Assembly: GCF_009389715.1 (NCBI RefSeq)
Contig: NC_052397.1
Span: 14,456,129-14,520,128, forward strand
Direction of reading: 5' to 3'
Length of the DNA: 64,000 nucleotides
Source: Phoenix dactylifera
Lineage: Eukaryota; Streptophyta; Magnoliopsida; Arecales; Arecaceae
Part shown: piece after piece, positions 8,473 through 19,300 of the stretch
Numbering within the stretch: position 1 is the first letter of the stretch
Layout: the number at the start of each line of letters is the position of its first letter
Position numbers and translations under genes: made by a program
The notes under the pieces: model-generated
Database searches by the model: none
The model's input: only the letters and a program-made list of their open reading frames with translations
What the model was told of the DNA's origin: nothing

Positions 8473-11400
8473 TCAGCCTTCACCTCCTCCTCCACCACCG
8501 CCGCCGGCGTCGCCGCCATTGCTGTAGATACTAAGCAGCATGGCCAGCACCACCCTCATGTCTGGCCTCGCCTGTGGCACCTCTGCCGTGCATCTCATCC
8601 CTACCCTCAATAACTTACACATCTCAGCCAGCCCCTCCACCACCTCCTCCTCCTCCTCCTCCACCGCTGCCGCCGCCATCACCGGCACCATCGCCCTTCT
8701 CAACGCCATGCATCCCTCCCCTGCCACCCTCCTCGTCCACTCCACCAAACACTCCTCCCCTCCATCCACCGCCCTCCTCCCCGTTGCCAGCTCCATCGCC
8801 AACACCCCGAAGCTATACACGTCGCCCCTTGTCGTCGCCCGCCATGTATGCCCATATTCCGGCGCCACGTACCCCACCGTCCCCGCCACCACCGTGCTCA
8901 CGTGGCTCTCTCCGGCCCCCACCACCCTCGCCAACCCAAAATCCGTCACCCTCGCCCGCCCAGCCCGGTCCAGCAAGATATTACCCGCCTTCACGTCCCG
9001 ATGAACCACGGCCGGCCGGCACTCATGGTGCAAGAAAACCAGCGCTCGGGCCACCCCAACCGCTGTCTCCAACCGCCTGGCCCACCCGAACCGGGTCCAG
9101 TCCGAGATCACCTCATCCAAACTCCCCCCTTCCATGAACTCGTAGACCAGAAGCTTCGTTGAACCAACCAGGCACCAACCATACAAGGCCACAAGGTTCG
9201 GGTGGGGCCAGCCGGACCCGGTCCGACCGGCCAGCACTTCCATCTCCGCACGGAACTCCTTCTCTCCCCCTCCCTCCCTTCCTCTTTGCAGCTTCTTGAC
9301 CGCCACGTGTCTCCCATCTGGGAGCACCCCCCTGTAAACCACCCCGTATCCCCCTCGCCCGATTACCATATCCTCGGAAAAGTTCGCCGTCGCCGTTACG
9401 ATGCCGTCATAGGTGATCAGCGTTCTATCCAAACGGAAGACTTTAATTCCATCCGAGGAAGTTGTGGAGGAGGGTTCGGATGTCGACATGGATGACGACG
9501 ATTCCGCCACGTCGCTTCTCCGCTTGACGCCGTCTAAGAGGAGGACGTCCGGGTCGGGAAAGTCGGGAATGGCGTCGACGACCGGTGAACGGAATCCGAC
9601 GCATAGGACGAAGGTGAGAACGCCGCTGAAGGAAAAGATGACGGTGAGGGCGAGGAAGACGTAGAATGCCACCTTCCGAGAATCGCTCTTGTGGCCGGAG
9701 GTCCGGCCGCCGGTCGTCGGCGAGGGATTGGCGCGGGCGTTGGGGAAGGAGATGAGTGGGTCGCCGAGGAATGAGTCGTTGTCGAAGGTGGCGATCTGGC
9801 CCGCGACTGGGATGACGCCGGAGAGGAGGGGGTTGAAGGAGACGTTGAACTTGCTGAGGTCGGCGAGGCGGTTGAGGCTTGCTGGAAACTCGCCGGAGAA
9901 GTTGTTGCACGAGAGATCCAGGTTCTGTAGGCACTGGATCCCGCCGAGCTCCGGTGGGATCGGGCCGGAGAAGCTGTTGTTGGAGACGTTGAGGGCGACG
10001 AGCGGGAGCCGTCCGATCTCCGGCGGCAGACGGCTGGAGAGCTGATTGATGTTGAGATGGACTAAACTAAGATTCCTCATCTGGCCGATCTCCGGCGGGA
10101 CCTCGCCTGAAAGCTGGTTTCCGGAGAGCTGGAGGTAGCCGGAGATCGTCAGCGTCCGGAAGGGCGAGGTGGAATTCAGGCACATCGGGAAAATCCCATG
10201 CCCCTTGAGAAGCTGATCCCAAATAAACTGGCAGTTCTTTGTCGTCATCAGGACGTAGGCGAAGCTGAAGGGCGGGTAGGAAGCCGGAATCCACCGCTTC
10301 ATGGCCAGGCACTCGCCGGAGCCGGCGATGAGGCTGTCGCGGCGGTTGATCTCGAATGTCGGGACTGGATCGCTCCCAATTGTCGATATCTCCGGTGGAA
10401 TTTTCCCCGTGAGACGGTTGTTGGCGAGGTTCAGCCACAGCAAGCTACTGCAGTTCCCGATCTCCCGCGGAATTTCTCCTTGGAGATTATTATTGGCTAG
10501 CATGAGCCAGAGGAGGGACTTTAACTTTCCGATCGTCGGAGGGATCGAGCCGGTGAGTTCATTGAAGGAAAGATCGAGTGCTTGGAGTTCGGTGATGTTG
10601 CCGAATTCCGGCGGGATGCTTCCATTGAAGTTATTATAGGCAAGAATCAAGTATCTGAGGCTTGGCATGTCGGCGATCTGGACAGGGAGATTTCCGGTGA
10701 AGTTGTTGTAGCTGAGGTCTAATCTTGCAAGGTGCGGAAGCTTGAAGATGCCGGAGGACTCCATGCCGCTGGTGTACTGATTAGTATGCAGGACCAAGTT
10801 TCTCAATGTTGTGAATTGCCCGAAAATTTGTTGGATTTCACCGCCAAAATAGTTCTTGCTGACATCAAGGAACACCAATTTGGAGCAATTCAGCAGCTCG
10901 CTGGGGATGTCTCGATCAAAACTGTTTTTGCCTAGTATGAGTGTTTGGAGCTGTGAGAGTGATCCGATGCCGGAGGGCACCCTGCCGGTGAAGGAATTCC
11001 CCCAGAGGCTCACATGGTTTAGCTTCGAGCAGTTGGCAATCGAATCGGGGAAGACTCCATCGAAACTATTCGCCGAAAGGTCCAAGATTTCGAGCCCGCA
11101 GTCCGATCGGAAGCTCTCTGCAGAGAATTTGCCGGTGAAAAGGTTCTCGGATGCCACGAATTCCCTGAGCTTGGAGAAGCCATCCCAGATTTCTCCATAG
11201 AACTGGTTCGAGCTCAGGTCGAGGTACTGGAGCTTGGGGCACTGATCGATGCGGCCGGTGATCTCTCCGGTCAAGTTATTTGTTGAAATGTTGAGGGTGA
11301 CGAGGTTCTCGCATATCGCCGGGAAGTTGGACTGGATCTCTCCGACGAACCGATTGATGCCAAGGTCGAGCGTCTCCAAATTGTTCAGTCCGGTCAGGTT

Positions 11401-12604
11401 CAATTCTCCATCGAGGAGGTTGTGGGAGAGGTTGAGGTACCGGAGGTTGACGCAACTGTTGAGGTCGCTCGGGATGCGGCCGCCGATGGTGTTGGCTGAG
11501 AGGTCAAGGAACGCGAGCTCGGTGAGGAGGGAGAAGCTGGGGAAGATGGCGCCGGAGATGTTGGAGGCGGATAGGTCAACACGGGTGACACGCCCGTCGC
11601 CGCTGCAGCCAATGCCGAGCCAGTTACAGGGGGAGGTTTCGGACTCATTCCATTGAGCATAGCCACCTCTGTATATGAGGTTGTTCTTTTGGAGGAAGTC
11701 CTTAAGCTGAAGCAGGACTTCCTTGTCGCTCTGTGGAGTCTCTTTGGCAGTTATCGCCCGACCTGCAGCAGAGTAGAACGAAAGTACTAGCAAATAAGCT
11801 CTCGCAAACAATGAGCAGAGCAGAGCAGAGCAGAGGGATATCTCCCTACAAAGGATTCAGAAAGTTTAGATATTTCAGAAGGCTGATAAATGCTTTTCGT
11901 CAAAACCAAAACCATTTCGAAACCCAAGAAGGATTGAGGAAGGATAGCCTGAATACTAGTTTGGGGGTTAACCTTGGTCTTCTAAAGATCATTGAAGTAG
12001 AGAAAAGAAGGATTTGCGTCCAGGAAGCCCCAAGAAGGTTGTGGTTAAAGCATGAATTATGAGGAACATGAACTCAAAATAAAAAAGAGATGGATTAGAG
12101 GAGGTTGTAAGAAAGAGATGGATGAGATCTGGGACTCTTTAATGTTCGGAGCTCCAAAGCTATATGTCTTGGAAACATAGCGAAAAAAGAAAGAAAGCAG
12201 AGAGACATCAGGTTGTGAACAGAGGAAGATCAGAACGACAGAAAATTAGGCTTTTAAACCATGCTACAAGCAAAATTACTTCCCTAGAAAGTAGTTTTAT
12301 GGTAGAATTTTAATGCTGAATTGGCTTCATAACATAAAAATTTTGTTGAAAAGGGAATCAATATCGATCCACGAAGCTCTGACAGAACTTCTTCTCATGA
12401 AACTTGAAAAGCCTGTAATTCTTGCGCCCAAAGAAATACAGCATCCACGGTGACAACAAAAACTTGTGTACCGAAGAACCAAACCCAAGGAATCAAGAGA
12501 GAGGAGGAGAAGAAGAAGGTGCGTGTCTGAATGATACCTGTAATAAGAATTAAGGAGAGGATGAAGAGAAAATGACACGACAGACCCGCTTCCTCTTCCG
12601 ACAT
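8473..12604 (-). CDS. NILR1: LRR receptor-like kinase, At1g74360/NILR1-like
   Basis: Plasma-membrane LRR receptor kinase. Exon 1 is 12604-12538 (ATG, MSEEEAGLSCHFLFILSLIL...); the intron is 12537-11763 (CAG|GTATCA ... ctgctgcag); exon 2 is 11762-8473 with TGA. The phases join to ITG-RAITAKE, and the large exon has no usable ATG of its own. The product is about 1118 aa. Residues 1-23 are a signal peptide. LRRs span about 80-480 and 560-675, with an island near 486-559 containing GSGECLAMKRWIPA, diagnostic of this family. The transmembrane segment is about 720-746. The kinase has P-loop GRGGYG (824-829), catalytic Lys 845, HRD (943-945), DFG (963-965) and APE (989-991), so it is an intact RD kinase. 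The tail is Glu- and Gly-rich. In Arabidopsis NILR1 mediates nematode-triggered immunity; the same role here is inference. Confidence 0.93.
12538..12604 (-). other. NILR1: Exon 1 of the receptor kinase (signal peptide)
   Basis: This 67-bp coding exon encodes 22 residues plus one base. It supplies the only ATG in frame after splicing, and the hydrophobic core CHFLFILSLILITG. The Arabidopsis protein has the corresponding hydrophobic stretch followed by VTG at the same junction. The copy at 2943-2877 preserves the same exon and donor, which independently supports the model. Confidence 0.85.
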
Positions 12605-14392
12605 GTCCCAGCTGCTATCATCGAATAGAAGAAAAAGAAGAGGAATAAGATTGCAAATGAACAACTATGATATCCTTCCTCCTGACAAACAGAGCTTCTC
12701 CTTCCTCTGTTCTTCTTTTTCTTCTATATTCTTTTGTAAAGCCTCGTAGAGAGCATGGCACACAATTAAGCATAGAATATTGGTATTAAGGAAGGAAGAA
12801 TGCTGGTCTTTCTTTTCCTCTTACCATTCTATAGTTTCTCTTGAAATGTCAGCATAACATGAATACGGTATAGTAAAAATAATAACAAAGATTGTTATCT
12901 CAGTAATCAATGATATTTTCCTCTTTTTTTATCAATTATAGATCTCTTAGTAGGTACTACATATATGGCTTGACTTTTTAAATTTGGTTTTTAGTGTGTC
13001 CCGGTCTCCTTAGAGTCTTAGGCTGAATAATCTTTCTTTCTTTGGTTCCTAGAGGAAGGCCGCCCTTGTTGACTGTGTCCAAATTTGGGCTTTGGTTGAG
13101 CCTTGACGAAGAAAGTTAGGGGAGAAGAGCGTACGTGGGGTTAGGCTTGTCCCCATGGTTGTCCCTTGTCCGGGTAAAAGCTTCTACCATTCACATTAGA
13201 TAGAATAAGGGTTGAAGTTATTGATTTATATGATATCTAAATTCTTTTTAGTCTTTTGTCGACCGATAATTTAATTTAATTAACCTTTTTTTATGAGCAT
13301 GATGTGCAGATGAAGTTTTAGAACATTCTTTATATTATTTTTTTCTAAAAAACTAAATATTGTTATGTAAAATTTAAGGTTCCCTTTTACTTTGATGGCT
13401 CCATTACATCACAGGTGCTGCAAAAGTTAAAATAAAAATCATAGTTGTAGCTGTCATTACTTGGCAATAATATCCTGATTTTGAATAGCAATGACTATTA
13501 ATTTGAAGATAATTAACCAATTTATATAGACTTCTAGTTGTATGAATTTGACTATGACCCATAAATCTCTATTATGTAAATTTTTAAAAAGAATGTAGCC
13601 GTTAAAGTATGTGTCTCGCTCAACTTAGGTTATATGGGGAAAGAGTAATACTACCATGCCACGTGGCATGACATACGGGAATTGGTGTATTGCATGATCA
13701 ATGGTTGAATGCTAAACAAGGGTTGCTGATCTAGAAAATTTTATGTACAAATTGGAAGCCCAAAGCATTTGCGCTTGGAAAATTGATTCACTACAAATTA
13801 GTAAAAGCACAAGGAAGAACATGTTATTTATTACTAGAGTGATGCCTTGAAAGTTCATGTCAAACTACTTCTCAGTAGTTTCCTTGTTGTTTTCTCATAC
13901 TTAACCCATACATTTCTTGTAGTTTTCTCAGTAGTTTCATATCCTCTCACATCCTGCCTATCTTTGGTTGGAAAATTAACTTTTTTTCCCTCTAATGATG
14001 ATCAATATTCCAAAACATTATCTATGGTATACAACCCTTCTCCCTTTTTATTTTCTCCCTCACTCACCCCCCATCCAATTCAAATGAAAAGTTAAAAGAG
14101 GGAGAGAGAACAGTAATAACATGTATTCCAATCTACCAAACTTTGCAATCTTAAAGTGCTTGAAGGAGAATTATGACATTTTGGATGGGGTTGTAATAGA
14201 ATAAGACCACTTTAGAAAGGCTTATTTGCAAAAGGTGGTCAATGGAATAGATCATGGTAGGGACCATTGAACATAAGGTTTTCTCTAATGTGGGTCGTTT
14301 TCTTAATGCGGCATTCCACAAGGGATCATCATCCAAACCTGCATCAAGAAAAGGACACCATCCAAGACTTGAAAGAAAGCACCCACCACCTC
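12605..14392. other. Upstream region of the receptor kinase
   Basis: 12605-12720 is the presumed 5' UTR and proximal promoter, rich in TTCTTC on the plus strand, and is conserved in the relic at 2944-3040. No clear TATA box was chosen. From about 12750 to 14390 I see only AT-rich sequence without a gene. Confidence 0.45.
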
Positions 14393-15275
14393 ATTTCCTC
14401 CCATGGTACCAAAGTTATTCAAGTCATGGGGCCAAGTAGGGGGAAGAACAAGAGAAAATTTCCCTTTGATTGGCTAAGAGTGTCAAAAATGTTGTCTCCT
14501 TCTTGTGACTGTCCTTTTAGAAACCTACATGCTCTTGGGTGCAAGCAAACCCCTCTCTCACTCCATGAACCATTGCTGATTTGAGAGGATAGATTGGATC
14601 TTTTGTTCATTTCACGGGTAATGAAGCTTGCACGTGTGCTTATTCGGATCACATGATGTGTAGGACCCATGGTTTTTTCCATGTAGTTCATTTGACCGAC
14701 CGCAAAATTTGGATTCTCATGACGAAGGCAGAGTCAATTTCTATGTAGCTTTGCATGTTGAAAGTTTCTCCCTTGTGACGGATCGAGCATCACAACATCA
14801 ATGCATGAACCAACCTTGTAAATGGCCACAGGTTACCCTACACTGCATGCACCACATAGCCGTCTAGTAGTACACCAATATGAGAGCTTGATGAATGGAG
14901 CCCACAGCAACGAGCAGATATGATTGACTGTGTGAATAATCTCATGGTGCATGCAGTGTAGGGTATAATTTCTTCACTCGTAGGTATGATGTCAAGGTTG
15001 CAGGAAGCTTACTTTTTGAAAGTTTGGGACTCTTGAATTGGGGGAGGGGAGGATTTTTACTGGATTTTGTATTGGTTATTGGTGAGAGAGATTAGAATAA
15101 TGGAACTTTAATTAGTGTTCGTTTTTACATCAGTTATTAACTAAAATAAATAATAATAATAATAAAAAGGGCAAAAAGAGATGCCTCAATGGTTTATAGA
15201 TGTGTAGCCATACTGGATATGCAAGTAATTGGTTGTCATTTGGCATCACTGCATCTTAGAGGAGTTTAATACTTG
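14393..15275. repeat. Duplicated flank block R1, copy at the intact locus
   Basis: The longest of the three copies. It matches 3075-3625 and 4390-5210. The 4390-5210 copy shares both ends of this block, so it fixes the block's limits. No coding sequence. Confidence 0.8.
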
Positions 15276-16504
15276 TTCTAAAAGTTATCATGTGGATCAA
15301 ATTATATCAAGTTTGTCACATAAATAAGGAAGCTAACTTATGCTCTCTCATGTTTTTGGTGAAACTGGAAAAACTGATCATATGAGTAGAAGATGCATCA
15401 TGAAGGTATATTCATCAAATCTTAAGATGTGTTACATATCGATCTCTGCGTTTGTATTGCCGTTTGTCTGCAAGGAAAGATTAGTTCTCTTAGTAATGCA
15501 GATCATTGACTTCTTGGCTGGCTCATTAGCAGTCGAAACACCTAAAATAAGACATGGAGGATGTTGATCATGCCTAAGTTGCCTTTAATTGATCTCCTTG
15601 ACAAAATTTTATTTGATGGAGGTGCAATTAAGCAAGGCTGCTGTTTGTTTTGCTTTTTATAATATCTTCCTTGTTTTAAGTTTGGTGGCATGATGGACAT
15701 CTAATTTGAGGTTGGCTTGATGCTTTGATACAAGCTACTATAAACCTAGCCTTTTTTTTTTCAAAAAGAAAAAAATCTTTCTTTTGTTCCTTTGCTAGCA
15801 AGCATTAGGATTCTCCTTCCTTTTGATCCTTTATCTCCACTTCATTTACTTAATAAGTGGTGGCCAAGCAATCACTTTTTTCTCATATAAGACAATCGTA
15901 TGACCAATTGTGCTTCATAATAGAATGTTGGGCAGTTAACATCAAAAAGCAGAATGTTAGGCAGTTAGAAAATAATATATATACAAAATTAGTATAGCCA
16001 AAATGACAATACTAAGACAGTTCTCAAGTAACACAAAAAAGAAAAAAATAAAATTATTTGTAAAATGATAGAGGTAGCATCAATTAAAGATAAATTGAGA
16101 GAATGATATATAAATAATTTGGATATGTACAACATAGACCTTGGGATGTACCGATACCAATGAGTGATTTGGTATGTATATAAGGAAAGAGGGTAGGGAT
16201 AGACTGAAAATCATATAAGATAAAGTAGTAAGAAAGGATTTGTTTATGCTCCATCATTTAGAAGGTATAATGCTAAACAGAGCGAAATGTAGGAAAAAGA
16301 TTCATGTAGCCAACCTCAACTAGCTATTTTGGGATTAAGACTTGGTTGAGTTGACTTGAGTTGAGTATAGGGGTGAGCTGGTTCCACTGACCTCTAAGAA
16401 TAGGGAGCCAACATTGGTTATATATGCCATTCAACCAATATGCATGCCAGCTACTTTTAGAGAGATCCATGTTTTTTTTTTTCATTTTTGATTGAAAGAT
16501 AGGC
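15276..16504. other. Sequence separating R1 from R2 at the intact locus
   Basis: About 1.2 kb absent from the relic copy, where R1 and R2 touch. It may be an insertion here or a deletion there. AT-rich, no gene, no clear terminal repeats found by eye. Confidence 0.4.
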
Positions 16505-16862
16505 ATGTGTTTTGAGCTTGTGTGATGTGCATCTCAAGCCTACTAACAACCTCTTTATATCCTTGGAGATCATATCAGTTAGAAGAAGCAATTGAAAGAG
16601 ATTAAAACTGTTGATGATCAACACAAATAATTTTATTTTTAAAGATAGCTTAACTATTTTTCCAGGTAAAATATATTATTTTTGAAACCAGAGATTAGTT
16701 GTGTAAGCGGGAAAGCCAATCTCTATGAGCTGCTCTATTTCCAATATAATTCAGATCAGAAACACTATAGAAAAGATCTCCTTGGTTGATAATAAGAAGT
16801 AGATTCGCTTTATCAGCAAGCAAGAATATCAATTATTCCTATTCGCAAACGCTATCCAACTT
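16505..16862. repeat. Duplicated flank block R2, copy at the intact locus
   Basis: It matches 3626-3967 over nearly its whole length and ends at 'gctatccaactta'. After it, the two loci diverge: the relic goes straight into the kinase fragment. Confidence 0.8.
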
Positions 16863-17267
16863 AGGGCTTGCGTGCACCCTAAAATCAATATTCAATAATT
16901 AACTTATTTAACTAATATTAATAATTAATTTACATTCAATAATTAACTTCATATAATTACATTAAATGATTAACTTATTTAATAAATCATTTAAATAATT
17001 AGTTAGCATTTAATAATTTTGGGTGCTAATATGCAGGATTGGAGTTGCAAAGAGCAGTCATTGTATTATAACAATAATTTGAACATTCATGTAAAAAGGA
17101 GCTAGAATGATGACCTCAAGCCCTTCATAGTATAATTGAACATGAACTTGTGAGAGCCTCCACTGGTTGATTGACTTGGCAATGCCACTTTTGATTCAAT
17201 AGACATAGATCCAATTTTACCAATATCATTTTGATTTTTGGATGGATGGATTAGAAAAAAAAAATTT

Positions 17268-17268
<1 letters not shown>

Positions 17269-17303
<35 letters not shown>
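17269..17303. repeat. (CT)n microsatellite
   Basis: About 17 uninterrupted CT units. Confidence 0.95.
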
Positions 17304-17306
<3 letters not shown>

Positions 17307-17361
17307 GAATCATCAAGATGTCAGGCACCACATATTATAGAAGAAGATAATACAAACAATT

Positions 17362-17518
17362 CTAATCAAAAAAAGATAATAAGAACCATGGAGTTTTGTT
17401 CGAGAGAACCACGGGTCTGTTCCTTCTCTCCTACACTATACTTTTTTACTGATTTCGTGGGCTATACCCACATACATCGTGTGTGAGTCCCCATTGTACC
17501 AAAAAAACAAAAAAAAAA
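17362..17518 (+). mobile_element. Strongly 5'-truncated LINE tail
   Basis: A 157-bp insert ends in an A-rich tract at 17500-17518. It is flanked by AGATAATACAAACAATT (17345-17361) and AGATAATACGAACAATT (17519-17535), a 17-bp duplication with one mismatch. The frame SPTLYFFTDFVGYTHIHRV resembles the C-terminal end of a plant L1 RNase H region. The tail 'tgtgtgagtccccattgtacc' is shared with the insert at 56001-56170, so both come from one LINE family. Confidence 0.7.
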
Positions 17519-17535
17519 AGATAATACGAACAATT

Positions 17536-18859
17536 TTTTGGTGGGCGAAGAACATAAGAAACAAAGAAAGTAGTGAGATCTCACGGTATGCATGTTGTGA
17601 CTTGCTTACTGGATGGCTGGACAAAGGATTGAATACTAACAAACAAATCAATCAAAGGAGATTTCAGGTACTTTCTAAAGGAGGGCTGGTCAAGGATTAG
17701 GGCCTGCTCCAAATGCTTTCTTTATAAATAAAAAAGAAAAAGAAAAAAACAGCGGCTCTAATTGACCTTGGAGTCATTCCAATGTTTATCAAGAAAAAAA
17801 AATCCTGTCAATTGTAGAGAGCCAGCATGAGTCCATGCTGGCGTAGAAGATTTCGATTTTTTAAGTTGGTTTGTCGTGGAACATATGTCCATAAGAAGAG
17901 CAAGAAAAAAATTAATTGGGTAGCTTAACTATAAGACAAAAATTATATCATGAAAGACTAAAATTATATCGGTAGCTTAATATAAGGTATAGAATATAGC
18001 TTCCATGTAAGCAGTACGCTTGCTGACCCACTCATCTACATCTCACTTCCGGTTTTCTCCAAAAGATAGATTTATCTCTGATTGGATATCCCTTGTCTCT
18101 CTTTGTATAGTAGCCACCATGATCACGGGGACACCTATGGCATGTACCTAAAGTAGGGGTGGCAATTAAGACAAGGGCGGACTAGATATGAGCAAGGTTA
18201 TATACAGGATAGGTCAAAAATTCATCAACTCGAACCTGAACTGTCGTACCCCAGATCCGTGACATAATATAGCCATGTTATCGAGAGGTACAACCCAAAC
18301 ACCAGAGCAGTTTAGGGCCTTTTTTCAGTGATCAACTCGGATTCATAAATCAGGTCGATGGAACCCTATATTGGGATCCATGAGGCTGTTTAAAGAGAGA
18401 AACAAAGAAAAGAAAGAGAAACAGAGAAATAAGAGAGAAAACAAGAGAGAGAAACAAGAGAGGGATTGCTCTCTCTTCTCCTCTCCCTTCTTTCTTTTTT
18501 TCTTTCTTAGCAGAACAGTGGAATAAGAGGCTAAACCAATGACTGTAATCATGGTGGGGGTCAACACCGGAGGGTCGCCAATGTAATCAGAGGTCCAGCT
18601 GCAAGTGGTGGCGGTCAGGACTGGCGGCCGAAAACAGGAGAGGACGATCAAAATAGAGGCAATTTTGGGGTCAGTTTGGTACGAATAGTATACATGGCTT
18701 AGATAAGCGTGCCCAAATCAGCGGCATGTTGCTCCAAATTTCAGAAACAAAGTTTTTAGATAATCTATTCAACAAATTCTAGCAAAATTAAAGAGACGTA
18801 TTTATCTTTCATCACTCGTAATTTATTCTACTTCTTTCTTCTGATGATCAATTGTTTTG
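17536..18859. other. Intergenic
   Basis: No gene. A GA/CT-rich patch lies at 18390-18505. The string TAGGGGTGGCAA at 18154 looks like a hAT terminus, but no partner was found. Confidence 0.5.
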
Positions 18860-19300
18860 GTGTACTTGCTTTTTCCTTCAGTCTCCATGACTTCATAGAA
18901 TAAAACATCCAGACATAAACAATTATACTAATACCCGCTTAATTGCATGCAAAGTGAAGCTTATTTTGTTACATTTAGTGAAGTTTGATTTGAGACCATA
19001 TTTTCTTTAGGGAGTATGACAACCTTCAGCCATATTTTGTACTGACAAATCTACCCAACCAGCATGGCAACAAAACTTCTTTTTTTTTTTTTTGAAATAA
19101 AAGGGAGTAGAAACCAACCCAACTTCATTGCAAAGAGATCAAAAGAGAACATGGTGACATATTTGGTGCATGAATATCTGCAACTCAAGAGTGATAAGTG
19201 AACCTAATCAGAAACATTTAGACATCAAGTGTATAAGACTCATGATTCGAAGAAATTTACAAAGTGATTCTACAACATTTTGCGTAATGAGTTAGGTCAT
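18860..19300. repeat. Duplicated flank block R3 (split), intact locus
   Basis: 'cttgctttttccttcagtc' at about 18864 and 'aagtgattctacaacatttt ... agttaggtcat' at 19257-19300 correspond to consecutive pieces of 5220-5345. Here they are separated by about 350 bp. This sets the right limit of the repeated locus. Confidence 0.5.

Noticed and set aside
8574-9137. Proline-rich frame on the plus strand
   Set aside because: It is the antisense of the GC-rich kinase domain at 8473-11762; composition alone explains it.
16873-17030. AT-rich block with imperfect inverted ends (gcaccctaaaat / attttgggtgct)
   Set aside because: The inverted match is short and imperfect and no target duplication is visible; could be chance.
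18154-18320. Possible second hAT element starting TAGGGGTGGCAA
   Set aside because: No matching inverted end and no 8-bp duplication found.
18343-18651. 102-codon minus-strand frame
   Set aside because: Mostly a GA/CT-rich low-complexity run read as Ser, Leu and Phe.
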